A stretch of 64,000 bases of DNA. It comes from Voacanga thouarsii (taxonomy: Eukaryota; Streptophyta; Magnoliopsida; Gentianales; Apocynaceae). Positions 46,051 through 57,698 of this stretch are shown here, in pieces. The notes beneath the pieces are model-generated. The model saw only the letters and a program-made list of their open reading frames with translations. It did no database searches and was not told the DNA's origin. Position numbers and translations under genes: made by a program. Every line of letters starts with the position of its first letter. The stretch's first letter is position 1. The DNA is taken from positions 2,046,001 through 2,110,000 of the forward strand of contig JANUWF010001101.1 in assembly GCA_026120185.1 (NCBI GenBank). Reading direction: 5' to 3'.

Positions 46051-47314
46051 ATGAATCAAGACTTGCCAAAAAATTGGAAGTACAAAACTGTCCATCCAAA
46101 AAAAAAGATCATTGGTGATCCTAACTACGAAGTCAAAACTAGACAGTATTTTGTTGATAATTTTGTTTTATTTTCTAGTACTGAACCTAATTGCATTGAT
46201 GCAGCCGTACATGATGGATTTTGGATTATGGCCATGCAACATGAGCTAAATCAATTTGAAAGAAATCAAGTTTGGAAGTTTATTTCTAGATCACTTGATC
46301 ATCCCGTAATTGGTACCAAGTGAATTTTCATAAACAAACCTGATGAGCGTGGTGTTGTTATTAGAAATAAAATCAGATTAGTTGTCCAATGATTTAATCA
46401 CGAAGAAAGCATTAATTATGATGAAACTTTTACATCTGTTGCTCGGTTAGAGTCAATAAGAATGCTACTTGTTTTTACATCTTTCAAAGGTTTTATGTTC
46501 TACTAAATGGATGTCAAATGTGCTTTTTTAAAAGGTTTTATTGAAGAAGAAGTATATGTGGAGCAATATCCTAGTTTTATTCATGAACAATTTTCAAACC
46601 ATGTCTTTAAACTTTCCAAAGCTCTTTATAGTTTAAAATAAGTTCCACGTACTTGGTATGAAAGATTTAATGGATTTCTACTTTCAAAAGGTTTTTTAAG
46701 AGGATTGATGGACACCAACTTGTTTATTAAATCTAAGAATTCTGACGACATTTTTGTTGTTCAAAAATATGTTGATGATATTATTTTTGGAACTATTAAT
46801 GATTCCATATGTAAGAAATTTGCCAAGACAATGCAGCAACAGTTTGAGATGAATATGATGGGAGAACTTAATTTCTTCCTCAAATTACAAATCAAGCAAA
46901 CAAAAGACGGGATCTTCCTAAATCAAGCCAAAAATGTCAAGAAACTGCTCAAAATATTCGGTATGAATGAAGCAAAAGAAAAAAGTACACATATGAACAC
47001 ATCATTAAAGCTTGATAAGGATGAAAAAGGATAAGAAAGTGGATAAATCAAAATATAGAGGATACTCGAATGTCGACTATGCCGGTTGCAAAGTTGAGAG
47101 AAAAAGCATCCATGAACACTGTCAATTTATTGGACACTCCCTTGTCTCTTCGTACAGCAAGAAGCAAACTTACGTCTCCCTCTCAACAACCGAAGCAGAA
47201 TACATAGTAGCGGGTAGTTGTTATGCGCAAATTTTATGGATGAAAAATACCTTGCTTGATTTTGGTCTAAATTTTAATTGCGTGCCTATTTTATGTGATA
47301 ATATTAGTGTTATC
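46051..47314 (+). pseudogene. SIRE reverse transcriptase and RNase H, first part
   Basis: The copia RT begins around LPKNWKYKTVHPKKKIIG and ELNQFERNQVWKF and goes through a segment with several TGA/TAG/TAA stops (46321, 46390, 46504, 46638). Next comes frame 46705-47034 with the catalytic loop KYVDDIIFGTIND, then ELNFFLKLQIKQ. RNase H follows in frame 47012-47317: YSNVDYAGCKVERKS, LSTTEAEYIVAGSC, ILCDNISVI. The reading then stops at the LARD insertion. Confidence 0.92.
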
Positions 47315-48843
47315 TGATAGGAGCTAAAATAATCATTATTTTAATAGTTATTTGAAGTTGTTTTATGATACATTTATTGTAATAACTAGGCATATTCATT
47401 TTTATTTGATAGTTTGCTTGTAAAAAGTATTTTTAGAAAATTTGTGCGAATTTGAGTAAAAATCGAGCGAAAAGTGAACAATTCCAAAGCAGACCTGGCG
47501 CCAGGCCAGCCAATAGACCATGCGTTAGGTCCATTTGGGTTGAGTAGAAGAAATCAAGCCAGCCTTCAGGAAGAAAACAGAACATACCTGACACCGGGTC
47601 GGGCAAGTAGACCAAGTGCCGGGTCCATTTTGTCCGACCAGCAAAAATAGAGCAAAAATTTAAAAGAAGAACAGAATGTACTTGGCAGCAGGTGGGTCAA
47701 AGGTACCCGGCACCAGGCCCACTCTGGAAGGCGAATATTCTGTGCATGAAATTAAAAATTTTCCAATGATTTTGGTATTTTTCGAATCCTAATTGGTCAA
47801 GACTTCCAAAACTACGAATTTAGCATTCAAGAGGCCTATAAAAATAAGATAAAATACAAGGATTGAGGGAGGGAGATGGATTCAAAAGCAAAAATTCCAA
47901 AATTACTCATTGAAAGAGGAATTCATCTAATTAAGGAGGATTGTTTAAAAGAATCTTCAAGGGTGAAAAAAGAGGCTTGTCTATGAGTGTTTTCTTTTAT
48001 TTCGTTTTCTTTTCCTTTAACAATAATGTATTCAATATTTTTATTGTAATTTAATATTATTTTGAAATTCATGATTTTGTATTAATGTAGTTATTTGGTC
48101 AATTCCTTATTATCTTTTGGTGTTTGATTACTTGTTATCATTAATTATTGATGCGAGTTCTTCTAATTGACTCGACAAAACGATGTTGAGAGTTTCATTG
48201 CGTTGATTTCGTATTTGTCTAATCTTAATGGACTTGAATGACGAAATTAAAATTATAGGACTAAGTGATCAAATATTAAGTTGATTTCGCCTTGACAAAT
48301 AGTTATTAGCTAATTTTATATTTTTAAGGAATTGAGATTCATGTATATTTTGGTTAGGATGGCTTGATTAACAAATCTGCTAATTGAATTAAAATATAAT
48401 GATGAGCTTAATGTATACTTTGGTTATGCTAGCTTGATTGACAAATTTTTTAGTATGAATCAAAATATAGTAATTCTATGGATTGACAAACAAAGTGGAA
48501 TTTATCTTTATATTCCTTTATGATGCCAAGACGATTATTGATTCAATCTTGTGTTTTCAAGATAATTGTTTAGTTACATGAAATTGCATCCTTGAGTTAT
48601 ATCTATTTTTATCTTTTTTTATTATTTTATTATTTTTTTCTTATTATATTGGCTAAACAATAAAGATTTGGGTAAAATAAGGTGGGAGCCTAAATTCTCG
48701 TGAATTCGATACTTGTTATTCCCTATACTATACGATGGGTATACTTACCCATATGTGTGGTTTTAGTTATTGGTATTTTAATTAACGCTTGATTGATTGT
48801 GTAATTTGATAGTAATATTTTCTATACTAAAAAATACACATCA
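47315..48843 (+). mobile_element. LARD 5' LTR
   Basis: It begins TGATAGGAGC and ends CACATCA next to the primer site, and matches 51488-53020 along its whole length. It contains three modules centred on GGCGCC-type palindromes (47490-47730). Confidence 0.9.
47490..47730. repeat. GGCGCC palindromic modules in LARD LTR
   Basis: Three imperfect modules near 47490, 47585 and 47678 share ACCTG-GCGCCAGG-type palindromes followed by TAGACCA or GGTACCCGG strings. The 3' LTR has the same series (51665-51900), with a perfect 14-base palindrome ACCTGGCGCCAGGT at 51856-51869. These are the most GC-rich places in the element. Confidence 0.75.
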
Positions 48844-48845
48844 AG

Positions 48846-48866
48846 TTTTTTGCGCTGTTGTCAGGG
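48846..48866 (+). other. LARD primer binding site, tRNA-Asp type
   Basis: After the LTR end the text TTTGCGCTGTTGTCAGGGA differs by a few transitions from TGGCGCCGTTGCCGGGGA, the known tRNA-Asp complement used by Athila-type and related elements. Confidence 0.75.
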
Positions 48867-49038
48867 ATGGGCACTATCAGAAACACTCGAGTCTTGTTGA
48901 TTTAGCCTTTGTTGTATTTGTAAATATCACTAACTTTTGTATTAAGTAGTTTGTGAATATTTCGGATTTGTGTATTTTTCTTTTCTTTATTTTTTAATTA
49001 TTTTTTAATTTAATTTATTTTTCTTTTCAATTTGATCT

Positions 49039-49797
49039 TTGTTTTTCTTTGAGCCCAAGGTTAAAATCATTATCATGGACAACCAACAATGGGGACATAT
49101 GTGGCCATGGACACACATTCAAAAGAGTAACAATGATGATAGATTGGTAAGATTACAAGCTCGGATTAACACTTTTTGTAAGATATCACTTGAAACTTCA
49201 ATCCAATCTTTTGTTGTTAACACAACCACGTCCCTTAGGTGGCATGAAGAAGAATCCCAACGAATGAGCTCTACAAGAACACAACTAGCCAAGTTGATTA
49301 AAGATGCCATAAATGCCTATACACTCAAAGAAGAGAATCCCTAATGAGATGAGAAAGGATATGAGAAACAATTACCCAATATGAAAAGGGAGGTATTCGA
49401 TTCTACTATGTGCCCTAATAATTCTAATCTCTCTTTATCACATGATTTCTTAGGTTCCTCTCCATTCTTGGATGACAATGGTCCAAATAATGATGTGTTA
49501 ATCTTAACATGCCTCAAGGAGTTGGATCTTTCACTGACACATCATAAGAAGCCCTTGGAGTATGCTCACAAATTCTACCCTTCACCCCAATTTCAGGGAA
49601 ATAACTTAGTTTTTGTAGATTATGTATTGAAAAGTAAGGATTTTCCAATCCCATCTTTGAAAACTCAATTGCTAAGTTTTTCGGGGAATTTTCATTATGA
49701 CAAATCTTCAATGATGATTTCAAGTTTGATGCATTCTTTAGATACCATGTACACTCATATGTTAAAAAAGTTATTTGTGGGTCTAAAAGAATGTTAG
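49039..49797 (+). pseudogene. LARD internal gag-like frames
   Basis: Two plus-strand frames (49039-49344 and 49381-49797) are separated by a stop. The first, from MDNQQWGHMWPWTHIQ (49075), has a coiled-coil-like middle (DRLVRLQARINTFCK). The second has no recognisable domain. Position and length suggest a remnant of a gag or other structural gene; no zinc knuckle or pol motif is found. I would not assign a function. Confidence 0.35.
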
Positions 49798-51487
49798 AAA
49801 ATGAAGTTTATGTGTTTTGCTTTATTGAGAAAAATTATTTTTATGAACCCTTTATTTTTCAAAAACCTCCATTCTTTCTACATTCATCTTGTCTATTTTC
49901 TACTTTGAGCTTAAATTTCTTTGACAAAGATTTGATGAGGAGACACGATAAGTGGAAATAGTTTGTATCTTTGTTTTGTGTTTGGAGTTGTCAAGTGTTA
50001 TTTCCCCCGAATAAGGAAAATATTTTTCATATTAAGTGCGGGAAAATGAGTCGTGTCTTTATTTGCTTTCTTAGGATTTTTAGTTTACTTTTTTTTATTT
50101 AGGTGTGCTTTATTTTGCCTTTATTTTCTTTAGGCTTTTATTTGGGTTTTCTTTTGTAAGTTTGAATAAAGTCATCTTGGACAAACTGTTCTCTCTATTC
50201 CATGTGTTAATATTTAATGAAGCATTATTCTGCTTGGGGAGTATTGCTTAACTCTATCCCTCCGTTATCATTTTTTGGTCCCTTTGGAGATGCTTTCTTA
50301 TGTTAACTTTTGGCCAATAAGGACATTGTCCAATTTAAGTGTGGGAGAGTGGTTTAGTAATATTATTTATCCAAATTTTTATCAATCATTTTGGTGTTTT
50401 CTTGGTATCAAACAAGTTTGTTGCAAAATCGAAAAAATTGAAAATTTTGAAAATTTGAAAATTTGGAGATTTTGGAGCTAAATTAAGCTTATTTGTCTAT
50501 AATGAAGTGGTGATTTTCTTTTTAACTTTGGATATGGATTTGTCATTCATTATGGTTTGATTTTTATTAAAAATTAAACTAGTGTATTAAGTTGGATTTT
50601 GCTAAGTATTGGGAATTTAAGCTAACATTGATTATATTTGGTATTTGAGTTTTATTTTATTCTTTAAGTTTGAATGTGGATGATATGATGAAATATGAGA
50701 AGAGTTGTTGATTAATTCTTATATTATACATTTAAAGTTTGCTTGACTTTGAATTGTAGATAAAGAATGTGAGGAAATAAAAAAAATATGAATTGAAAAA
50801 AATGTGAGTTGAAAAAAATATGGAGTTGAAAAAAATTACTTTCATTTGTTAAAAAAATTGGGAAAAAAAGATCTTTTTCTGAAAATGGGGCCAATACGGT
50901 GAGTAGAAGAGAAGAAACAAAGAATTATCACACTCTTTTGAGGCTATCCCGCAGGTAAGAAGGTAAGGAAAGAAAAAAGAAAGAAAAAAATTGGCGAAAA
51001 AATGATAAATAATGACTATAAGGGGGTCAATAGGATGTGTGAAGAGAAATTCACGCACTTGAGGCAATCAATTCCCAGAGTCATAGAAAAAAAGAAGAGT
51101 GGGGTGTTTTCCTTATCTCATTACTTAAGTTGAGTAAATTTGAGTTTATAATGTTTGAATTGGTTAAATGGCTTGATATGTATGATTTATGTTATCTATG
51201 TTTTTGTGTACGTGGTAGGATGATTTTCTTGTACTAGATATAAGTTTGTTTAACTTAATTTTGATGGGTTTATGATTGTTTGATTTAATACATGAGTTTA
51301 CAAGATTTTAAAAGGGTTGAGTGAATGACAAATTTATGTTTAAGGTTAGAAGAATGTTATGTCTTCATTATGGACGAATTTGCTAAATATTTGAAAATTT
51401 ATTTTGTCTTATTCTAAATGATTAGTGTTTTAAATCTTTTTTTTTTTTTTGCTTGAACATAAGCAAATGTTTAAGTATGGGGGTATA
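49798..51487 (+). other. LARD interior, non-coding
   Basis: AT-rich text with a TTTAAGTGTGGGAGAG string (50333), runs of TTGAAAAAAA (50780-50840) and the polypurine tract at about 51475-51483. No gene is seen. GTGTGGG strings like this are common in LARD and Athila-type interiors. Confidence 0.6.
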
Positions 51488-53020
51488 TAATAGGGGCTAA
51501 AAATCATCATTATTTTACTAGTTATTTGAGGTTATTTTGTGATACATATGTTGTAATAACTAGGCATATTCCTTCCTATTTGACATTTTACTTGTAAAAA
51601 GTGTTTTTGGAAAATTTGTGCAGATTTAAGTAAAAATCGAGTAAAAAGTGAACAATTCCAGAACAGACTTGGAGCTAGGCCCAGCCAATAGACCAGGCGT
51701 TGGGTCTATTCTGGTTGAGTAGAAGAAATCAAGTCAATCTTCAGGAAGAAAACAGAACAGACTTGGTGCTAGGTCGGGCAAGTAGACTGGGCGTCAGGCT
51801 CATTCTATCCGGCACAGCAAAAACAGAGCAAAAATTCAGAAGAAGAACAAAATGTACCTGGCGCCAGGTGGGTCGAAGGTACCCGGCGCCAGACCCGCTC
51901 TAGAAGGTGAATATTCTACGCACGAAATTAGAAATTTTTCAATGATTTTGGTATTTTCTAAATCCTACTTGGCCAAGACTTCCCAAACTACGAATTTAGC
52001 ATCCAAGAGGCTTATAAAAGTAAGAGAAAACACAAGGATTGAGGGAACGAAGTGGATTTAATAGCAAAAATTTTAAAATCACTCATTGAAAGAGGAATTC
52101 ACCAAATCAAGGAGGATTATTCAAGAGAGTCTTCAATGGTGAAGAAAGAGACTTGTCTATGGGTGCTTTCTTTTATCTTGGTTTTCCTTTTCTTTAACAA
52201 TGATGTATTCAATATTTTTATTGTAATTTAACATTATTTTGGGATTCATAATTTTGTGTTAATGTAGTTATTTGATCAATTCCTTATTATCTTTGGTGTT
52301 TGATTACTTATTATTATTGATTATTGATGCGAGTTCTTTTAATTGACTCGACAAAACGATATTAGGAATTTCATAGCATTGATTTCGTATTTGGATTTGA
52401 ACGACAAAGTTAAGATTATAGGACTAAGTGATCAAAGATTAAGTTGATTTCGCCTTGACAAATGGTTATTAGCTATTTTCATATTTTTAAGGAATTGAGA
52501 TTCATGCATATTTTGGTTAAGATGGCTTGATTGACAAATTTTCTAATTGAATAAAAATATAATGATGAGCTTAATGCATGTTTTGGTTATGTTAGCTTGA
52601 TTGACAAATCTGTTAATATGAATCAAAATATAGTTATTCCATGGATTGACAAACGAAGTGGAATTTATTTTTATATTCTTTCATGATGCCAAGACGATAA
52701 TTGATTGTGATGAATGCTAATTGATTCAATCTTGTGTTTTCAAGATAATTGCCTAGTTACATGAAATTGCATTCTTGAGTTATATCTATTTTTATCTTTA
52801 TTTTTTTTATTTTCTTCTTATTTTATTGACTAAACAATAAATATTTGGGTAAAAGTAAGGTAGGAGTCTAAGTTCTCGTAGATTCGATACTTGCTATTCC
52901 CTATACTATACGATGGATATACTTACCCGTATGTGTGATTTTAGTGGTTGGTATTTTAATTAAAGTTTGATTGATTGTGTAATTGTTGATAATATTTTCT
53001 ACACTAAAAAATACGCATTA
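51488..53020 (+). mobile_element. LARD 3' LTR
   Basis: It begins TAATAGGGGC (one change from the 5' copy's TGATAGGAGC start) and ends CGCATTA. The differences between the two LTRs are mostly transitions spread along the length, which points to an old insertion. Confidence 0.9.
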
Positions 53021-53230
53021 CTATTAATCTAACCAAAAATCCTATCCAACATTCTAGAACTAAATACATTGAAATTAAGCATCATTTTATTAGAGATCAT
53101 ATGCTTAAGGGTGATGTTTATGGAATATATTCCAACTGATGAACAGCTTGCAGATATATTCATTAAATCGCTGGCTAAAAATAGATTTAATTATCTGCGA
53201 AGAGGTTTGGGAATCACCAAATTATGTAAC
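53021..53230 (+). pseudogene. SIRE RNase H, last part
   Basis: Beginning in the right flank of the LARD, the text reads NLTKNPIQHSRTKYIEIKHH and FIRDHMLKGDV, then after a frame change EQLADIFIKSLAKNRFNYL, the end of copia RNase H. It completes the gene cut at 47314. Confidence 0.92.
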
Positions 53231-53611
53231 TAACAATATTGCCAAAGCTTTCTCTATTTTCTTGTTCAGTCTCACAGATCAACTGAAGACATGCTATTTC
53301 AGATGGTGATTTTAGATGGAGCATCTTGAAAACATGAATCCAAAATCTTTTTGATTGGACGAAAATGTGTCTAAATCCAGAACTCTCTTTTTGAATTTTC
53401 AAAATATCTGTGCCTTTCAAAGTAGCTAATCCTATCTCTGATGAAATCTCTTTTTGAGGGTACTTGATTGTACTTATCCACTCAAGTACCTAAGAAATCA
53501 CAGAAAAAAGGTTTATTAAAAAGGCATTTCTCTCTCCTCTTGAAATTTGAAACCGCCATCAATCTATCTACCTCTCTCTCTCTCTCTCTGAATCTTCACT
53601 TTTCTTACTAA

Positions 53612-55125
53612 AATGGAAAAACCTCATCTTTTTCTCGCAACTGCAATGGTAAAACTTCCTAAATCAAATAAAGGAACCGAACCAAAGACAAAGCAGAGCA
53701 AGAAAACAAAGCAGTGGCAAAAACAAAATCTGTTGCCGCCACCTAATCGGTCACCAAACAGAAAGGGAAGAAGATCATTGTTGAGGAACTAGCTTCCCAG
53801 TCTGACTCTTCACAAGAGCTTCCTGTACAGGAAAGCTCTGAGACATAGATGAAAAATTGTACACTATATTGGTCTGGGAATTCTATTCAAACCTAAGTAA
53901 AGGAAGACTTGAGAAGACTGCCGAGGGATTTATGGTTCAGTGGTACACCTTTAGAGCAGGCTGTGTAAATATGGAACTTGATCTTAGAATGTTGAACCGA
54001 ATATTTGAAGTTAGAGACAGAGGAGTTCAATTTTTTAAAATGAATAAATTTCTAGAAGAGCCGGACCTGTTTGATTTGGTAAGGTTTGAGGCTAAGTTCT
54101 CTAGTGGGAGGAGTTTCAAAAATTCAAATGATTGAAACACGAAATGGCTAAATAGATTCGGGAGAATTTTGCACCATATGGTGTCAACCATGGTGGCATT
54201 GAGCTTTGGGTTCAAAACATCAATGAGTATCATGCAAATGATACTGATGTTAGCTCTATCAGAGGGAAGGCAGATTAGTTTTAGGTTTTTGGCAATGAAG
54301 CTAATGCTTCAATCAAGAAATACCTCACACAAGGCCTTGCCATATGGAAATCTCCTGACCAAAGTTTTTAAACATTTTAACGTGAATCTCAGTGCAAGTA
54401 CCCCCGGACACCTTAAGATTAATGTTTACAGCATGGAATCTTTTGAGAAAATGAGTTTTGTATAAGTGAACAATCAATCGGTTCTGCTTAGGGATGTTTC
54501 AGATAAGGAAAGGGAAAATCTGATTAAAATCAAAGCTGAAGGAAAGAAAACTGCACCTACTACCTCAACAGGAACAAAACAGAAGGCTAAAATAGCATAG
54601 GAATCCTCAAATAAAGGCAAGCAGAGGACTGAGGAAAGTGGACTAACTCAAAGTATTTTGAATGCTTTAAATATCTTGTCTAAAAAATTTGATAGATTTA
54701 GCATAGTAGTTAAGACTGAACTGCAAAACTTGGGAAATCGATTGAGTAATGTGGAGGGAAAGAAAGTAGAAAAGACTGTTGGAGTAATCTCTGAAGAGTA
54801 AGCTATTCCACTACAGCAAGAAGACGAGGCTGCAAAGGATTCTGGACACCCCTCTAACACTGCAAAAGCTATCACTGAATAAGTTCCAACTCCACCCGTT
54901 ATAGCACCCACAGCTAAACCAATTCCATCCCAGCTAGCTAACATGATGCCTGCTACACCCTTTGTTGACCCAGTTACCGGTACAAAGGACAAGCTAATTT
55001 CGCCTAATAGTTCCTTGAGACGCAGGGTGAAACATGTGGTCATTAAAAAAAAGTCCAGCAGAATTGCTAGACAACATTCCAAGAAGGGTGCCAACACTAA
55101 GCCTGAGACTGTCCACATTTCCTAA
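53612..55125 (+). pseudogene. SIRE env-like ORF
   Basis: After pol, SIRE elements carry a separate env-like gene of unknown function. Here a start at 53612 (MEKPHLFLATAMVKLPKSN) leads to a Lys-rich N-terminus. The frame 53857-54135 holds WEFYSNLSKGRLEKTAEGFM, a block I associate with plant transposon-linked env-like proteins. The end at 54640-55125 is plus-strand text with SILNALNILSKKFDRF (coiled-coil-like) and a basic tail ending SRIARQHSKKGANTK. Several stops break it. The opposite-strand frame at 54648-55118 is a shadow. Confidence 0.7.
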
Positions 55126-56139
55126 TTTGCATATGGTGACTACTGCCTGCTGACTTCTTATGCAACATTCACTCTGACGAACAATTTTATAATTTCCACT
55201 TTAAGTTTTCTGCATGAACAATCTTACTCTTGAACTGATAATCTTGCTGATCCTTATGTTAATATGTTTACTATATTTCTATTTTACCATTCTCCTGCTT
55301 AGTTCCTTATTGTTTCTCTTCTGCTAAAATCTTTTTGATTGATGCCAAAGAGGAAGAAATAAATATGAATTTTAAATATGATGTATATGGATTGTGACTT
55401 GGGTTATATAGATTGTGAATTGGGTTTTATGACTTGATGTATTTTGTGGATTGAGGAAATTGAATTGTGGTTATGGAGAAGATTGTGCTTATGAGTTTGG
55501 TGTGCATTCTGTTGTGATTCGGTTGAATTATATCTCTTGAAAAATCATTGATTTATTTTTGTGATTTTTTTTTTTACCTTACACAAACACAAGGGGAGCT
55601 TTGGACTCTCAATTCTTCAATCCAAAACAACAATCCAAAAATGCTTTTACAAGAAGAGATCTTCTGTCTTATTTTAACCTGTTTTTGATACACGATTCGA
55701 AAGTCCAAAATGTCAAATACCAATTTAGTTTTTCAACACACTTCATTGTTAGTATCTTTTTTATCTAATGTTCAGATATGTACATACATAAGGAGAGTAT
55801 TATTGTTGATGATTTATCTTCTACACCCCTTCATGTACATACTCATACATTTTTTTGTTACCATTAGTTGGCTATTGTCCTTGAGAAATAGTCCTCATTA
55901 TGGAAGGAAGGAGGGTAAGGAGATTGGTTGGACTATAGGCTCATTGAGCCATGTTTGTGAGACCGTGTTTAATTTTTCTTATCTTAATCTCATACGCATT
56001 CTTTAAGTCCTAAAATGAGAACTCATTTCAGTTAAATATATTCTTACTTCTCTTGGTCTAACATGTTTATATTGTCTATATCGTTTTTTTTTTCATGTCA
56101 CAATCCTATCAAGTTTGTCATTACTCAAAAAATGGGAGA
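55126..56139 (+). other. SIRE 3' untranslated region and polypurine tract
   Basis: About a kilobase of AT-rich text without a gene separates the env-like ORF from the 3' LTR. It ends with AAAAAATGGGAGA (about 56128-56139), the polypurine tract. The open frame at 55710-56006 has no features I recognise. Confidence 0.7.
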
Positions 56140-56978
56140 TTGGCCCTAAAGGCATTCTCCTGTGTTTTGAGTTATGACAAACATTGATGATGACTAACTT
56201 ATATAATCTATATATGATAAGACATGTTTGACTTCAGTTCTTCCAAGGCATGCTAATGAAACTGTTAAGCAACTCTTAGGCAGTGGAATCCAAGAGTAGA
56301 TTATCAAGTATAACTCTAACTTTAAGAGATTGCATACCGAGAAACCCTTGTGAAGAATTATAGACTAGGAATTGTTATTAAGATATTATTTGTAAATTCC
56401 TAAATCTCTTTACCTTGTATTTAAGTTATCTTTACCTTGAAGCACTTACAAATGATTTCAAAAAGATGAGATTTTTTTTCTTCTAGATTTTATAAAATCT
56501 TTAGTTGAGTAGTTTTGGATGGACCTTCGAACCCAAAACTCCATCCAATGATTTGTAGCATTTTTCAAAATATATCTCTTTACTTAAAGTGTCGTTTTGG
56601 ACTCATCTTTTGAACAGACATCCTTCCATTCTGTGAATCCAAAATCCTGATAGAAGTAACTAATCATTGGGACTTTGGGTTTAACTCTTATAAAAGCTTT
56701 TAAAACTCGATTTTCAAGCAATTTTTTGTGCTAACTTATTTAGAAACACTCTTACACTTTAGAACACAAAAATCTCTCCTTTAATTCGTGCTTCAAAGTA
56801 AGATTAAATTGCTCAAAAGGTAAAAAGGTATTTATACTTAGTGGTTTATATATGCTCAATCTGTGAGCTATTTCTGTATTCTATCTTTAATCAGCTTTGT
56901 ATCAAGGTTAATGAGGTAAAACTCAGTTGGGGTGAGCCTTGATTGTTGTGTTTAAAAAGATTGGGTGTAAAACCAAAG
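56140..56978 (+). mobile_element. SIRE 3' LTR, truncated
   Basis: It starts TTGGCCCTAAAGGC and follows 42424-43271 closely until GTAAAACCAAAG, where similarity ends. About 650 bases of the LTR are missing, so the right target duplication cannot be seen. The first three bases (TGT) of the LTR appear lost as well. Confidence 0.88.
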
Positions 56979-57035
56979 TTTGAATTCCCAGACTATTTTG
57001 ATTCAATTGTCATCCCTAAATTGAATATTAATTGC

Positions 57036-57051
57036 CTAGTTAGGTACTTTC
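57036..57051. repeat. Target-site duplication, left copy
   Basis: CTAGTTAGGTACTTTC occurs here and again at 57250-57265, a perfect 16-base direct repeat flanking the SINE. Confidence 0.93.
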
Positions 57052-57249
57052 CCAAAAGGTGTAAGACCGGACGCCTACATTGACTCGCACTAGTCGGCCC
57101 CATGACCAAGAATAGAGATACAATAGGGATGTGTATCTCCTGGCCAGATTCCTATGGTGTCTCCCACGAGAAGGATTCGAACTCGAAATGCGACTTCTTC
57201 AAAATCTTAAACTCTCCTACCTTAGTCACTCTGTTTATACCCCTAGGGG
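57052..57249 (-). mobile_element. tRNA-derived SINE
   Basis: The 198-base body lies between perfect 16-base direct repeats. On the minus strand it starts CCCCTAGGGGTATAAAC, passes an A-box-like segment (AGTGACTAAGGTAGG) and a good B-box (GAGTTCGAATCC at about 57168-57180), and ends ACACCTTTTGG. This is the layout of a Pol III-transcribed SINE mobilised by a LINE. The 3' end lacks a clear poly-A or poly-T tail. No other copy is in the window. Confidence 0.75.
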
Positions 57250-57265
57250 CTAGTTAGGTACTTTC
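57250..57265. repeat. Target-site duplication, right copy
   Basis: Identical to 57036-57051 over 16 bases; the next bases differ on both sides, which sets the repeat length. Confidence 0.93.
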
Positions 57266-57698
57266 TCGCCTCTAAAGGTCTACATATAAATATTTATTTC
57301 ATTAGAATATATAATTATGAATGATTATATAAAAAATAACCTCAACAAATTTTAAAAACAATTCTATATTACATCAAGAAAAAAAAAGAAGAAGAAATCT
57401 GAAGGAAAATAAACTATATGACTAAAACAAAGTTGAAAATATATTTTATTAATGAGTAAGAATACCGAAGAAAAAATAATTTGAGAACTAGAGTGGCTAA
57501 TTTCCTTCAATGAAAAGAAGAATCCCTATTCTCCACAAAAAAAAAAAAAAAAAGGGTTGATTCCCCATGCTGGGCATTGCCTCAATTGTTTTTTGTTTGT
57601 GCAGTTGCAAATTCCGTTGCCTTTGCCGCCTCCAGCGTCCCAAACCCAAAACTCCTTTTAGTCCAAATGCCCAGCAAACACCAACAACCAGAGCAGCA
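57266..57698 (+). promoter_or_regulatory. Upstream region of host gene
   Basis: An AT-rich stretch with an A run at 57536-57554 leads to a GC-richer patch (57560-57690) just before the start codon, as expected for promoter and 5' untranslated sequence. I see no clear TATA box. The minus-strand frame at 57497-57748 is a shadow of the run and exon. Confidence 0.4.

Larger units (their letters stand above)
47315..53020. mobile_element. LARD-like non-autonomous LTR element
   Basis: Two 1.53-kb LTRs (47315-48843 and 51488-53020) enclose a 2.6-kb interior without any pol gene. A primer site similar to tRNA-Asp follows the first LTR and a GTATGGGGG polypurine tract precedes the second. It is inserted in the SIRE RNase H, with left flank TTATC and right flank CTATT; CTATT is the expected SIRE sequence, so the pair is a 5-bp duplication with transitions. 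Elements with this layout depend on enzymes from autonomous relatives, probably gypsy of the Athila/Tat side. The strand is plus by the primer site. Confidence 0.87.

Noticed and set aside
54648..55118. 156-codon minus-strand frame
   Set aside because: The plus strand carries the env-like C-terminus at the same place, with a better amino-acid pattern; this is its shadow.
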